Positions 41,150-41,272 of a stretch of 41,272 nt of DNA are shown here, in pieces. Location: assembly GCA_964430105.1 (NCBI GenBank), contig CAYSEF010000013.1, positions 1 to 41,272 on the forward strand. The letters are read 5' to 3'. Both the position numbers and the translations under genes were made by a program. Under the pieces are notes generated by a model that searched no databases, was not told the origin of the DNA, and worked only from the letters and a program-made list of their open reading frames with translations. Each line of letters begins with the position of its first letter. Within the stretch, counting starts at the first letter, position 1. This DNA is from UMGS1696 sp964430105. Lineage in GTDB: Bacteria > Bacillota > Clostridia > Oscillospirales > CAG-272.

Positions 41150-41272
41150 TATAAAAGTTTTGATCCAACTTTTGCAAAAGTTGGCAGGGTTCAGGGACAG
41201 CGTCCCTGATCGAACTCCGCAGAGTTCGAAACACTCAGGACATCGAAAAAGTTCCTCTTTTTGGTACTTTTT
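41150..41272. repeat. Intergenic multi-hairpin repeat element (cut by window edge)
   Basis: Three hairpins follow each other: a perfect 20-bp palindrome CCAACTTTTG/CAAAAGTTGG (41165-41184), CAGGGAC (41192-41198) with GTCCCTG (41202-41208), and CGAACTC (41211-41217) with GAGTTCG (41222-41228). The style (AAAGTTTTGATC, stem, GGGTTCAGGG-C-AGCG-CCCTG, second stem) is like palindromic intergenic repeats I know from Ruminococcus-type genomes. No second copy occurs in the window. Confidence 0.75.

Larger units (their letters stand above)
40963..41272. other. Intergenic region at window end
   Basis: About 310 bp without a gene. It contains the MBOAT promoter at 41034-41062 (minus strand) and, from about 41150, a multi-hairpin repeat. 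Between them (41070-41145) I see nothing beyond AT-rich sequence. A gene may begin beyond the right edge. Confidence 0.7.

Overview
The window looks like chromosomal DNA from a strictly anaerobic, moderately low-GC Bacillota, most likely a gut Oscillospiraceae/Ruminococcus-type clostridium. Supporting genes are an oxygen-sensitive class III ribonucleotide reductase, an Fe-S L-serine dehydratase, clostridial solute-binding lipoproteins, a TAXI-TRAP transporter, an LTA-synthase-type sulfatase, YerC and an L10-leader-controlled rplJL operon. Shine-Dalgarno sites are strong, and many promoters match sigma-A with a 17-bp spacer. I see no phage, insertion sequence, CRISPR array, tRNA or rRNA; the one tyrosine recombinase looks like a housekeeping Xer enzyme.

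Layout. 1-5.3 kb (+): an orphan sugar-type solute-binding lipoprotein, a nitroreductase with an overlapping membrane protein, a secreted membrane-anchored protein and L-serine dehydratase. 5.4-9.6 kb (-): a pyridoxal/pyridoxamine-type kinase, rplL and rplJ with their attenuating leader, then rarA with a small zinc-ribbon membrane protein. 9.6-13.2 kb (+): an unknown protein, a cytoplasmic GH92 alpha-mannosidase and a sugar isomerase/epimerase-type TIM barrel. 13.3-15.1 kb (-): LTA-synthase-like sulfatase. 15.4-17.8 kb (+): nrdD behind a consensus promoter and two NrdR boxes. 17.8-24.8 kb: Xer recombinase, a membrane protein, recQ-yitT, yerC-methyltransferase, and a phosphoesterase/phosphopantetheinyl transferase pair. 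24.9-27.6 kb (-): MarR regulator and ABC exporter under a palindromic operator pair. 27.8-30.8 kb: SPFH protein with a ribbon-helix-helix partner, a small M50 protease with an overlapping membrane protein, and a CysQ-like phosphatase. 30.9-37.4 kb (-): aconitase-isocitrate dehydrogenase, and a TAXI receptor with its fused TRAP permease. 37.7-41.0 kb (-): an MBOAT O-acyltransferase with a DHHW protein, a cell-surface acylation pair. A multi-hairpin intergenic repeat closes the window.

Most genes are ordinary metabolism and envelope functions. The main structure not explained by genes is a pair of long hairpins, at 5317-5409 and 24827-24905. Both sit between convergent genes. Their outer stems differ in sequence but both can pair, and they share a nearly identical core that includes a long single-stranded loop (CAGAC-Y-A-AGATC). 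They look like two members of one undescribed terminator/RNA family. Other points of interest are two terminator-like hairpins inside apparent operons, paired MarR operators flanking a perfect promoter, proline/histidine/glycine-rich segments in both the MarR protein and its ABC exporter, and a split ribosomal beta operon.
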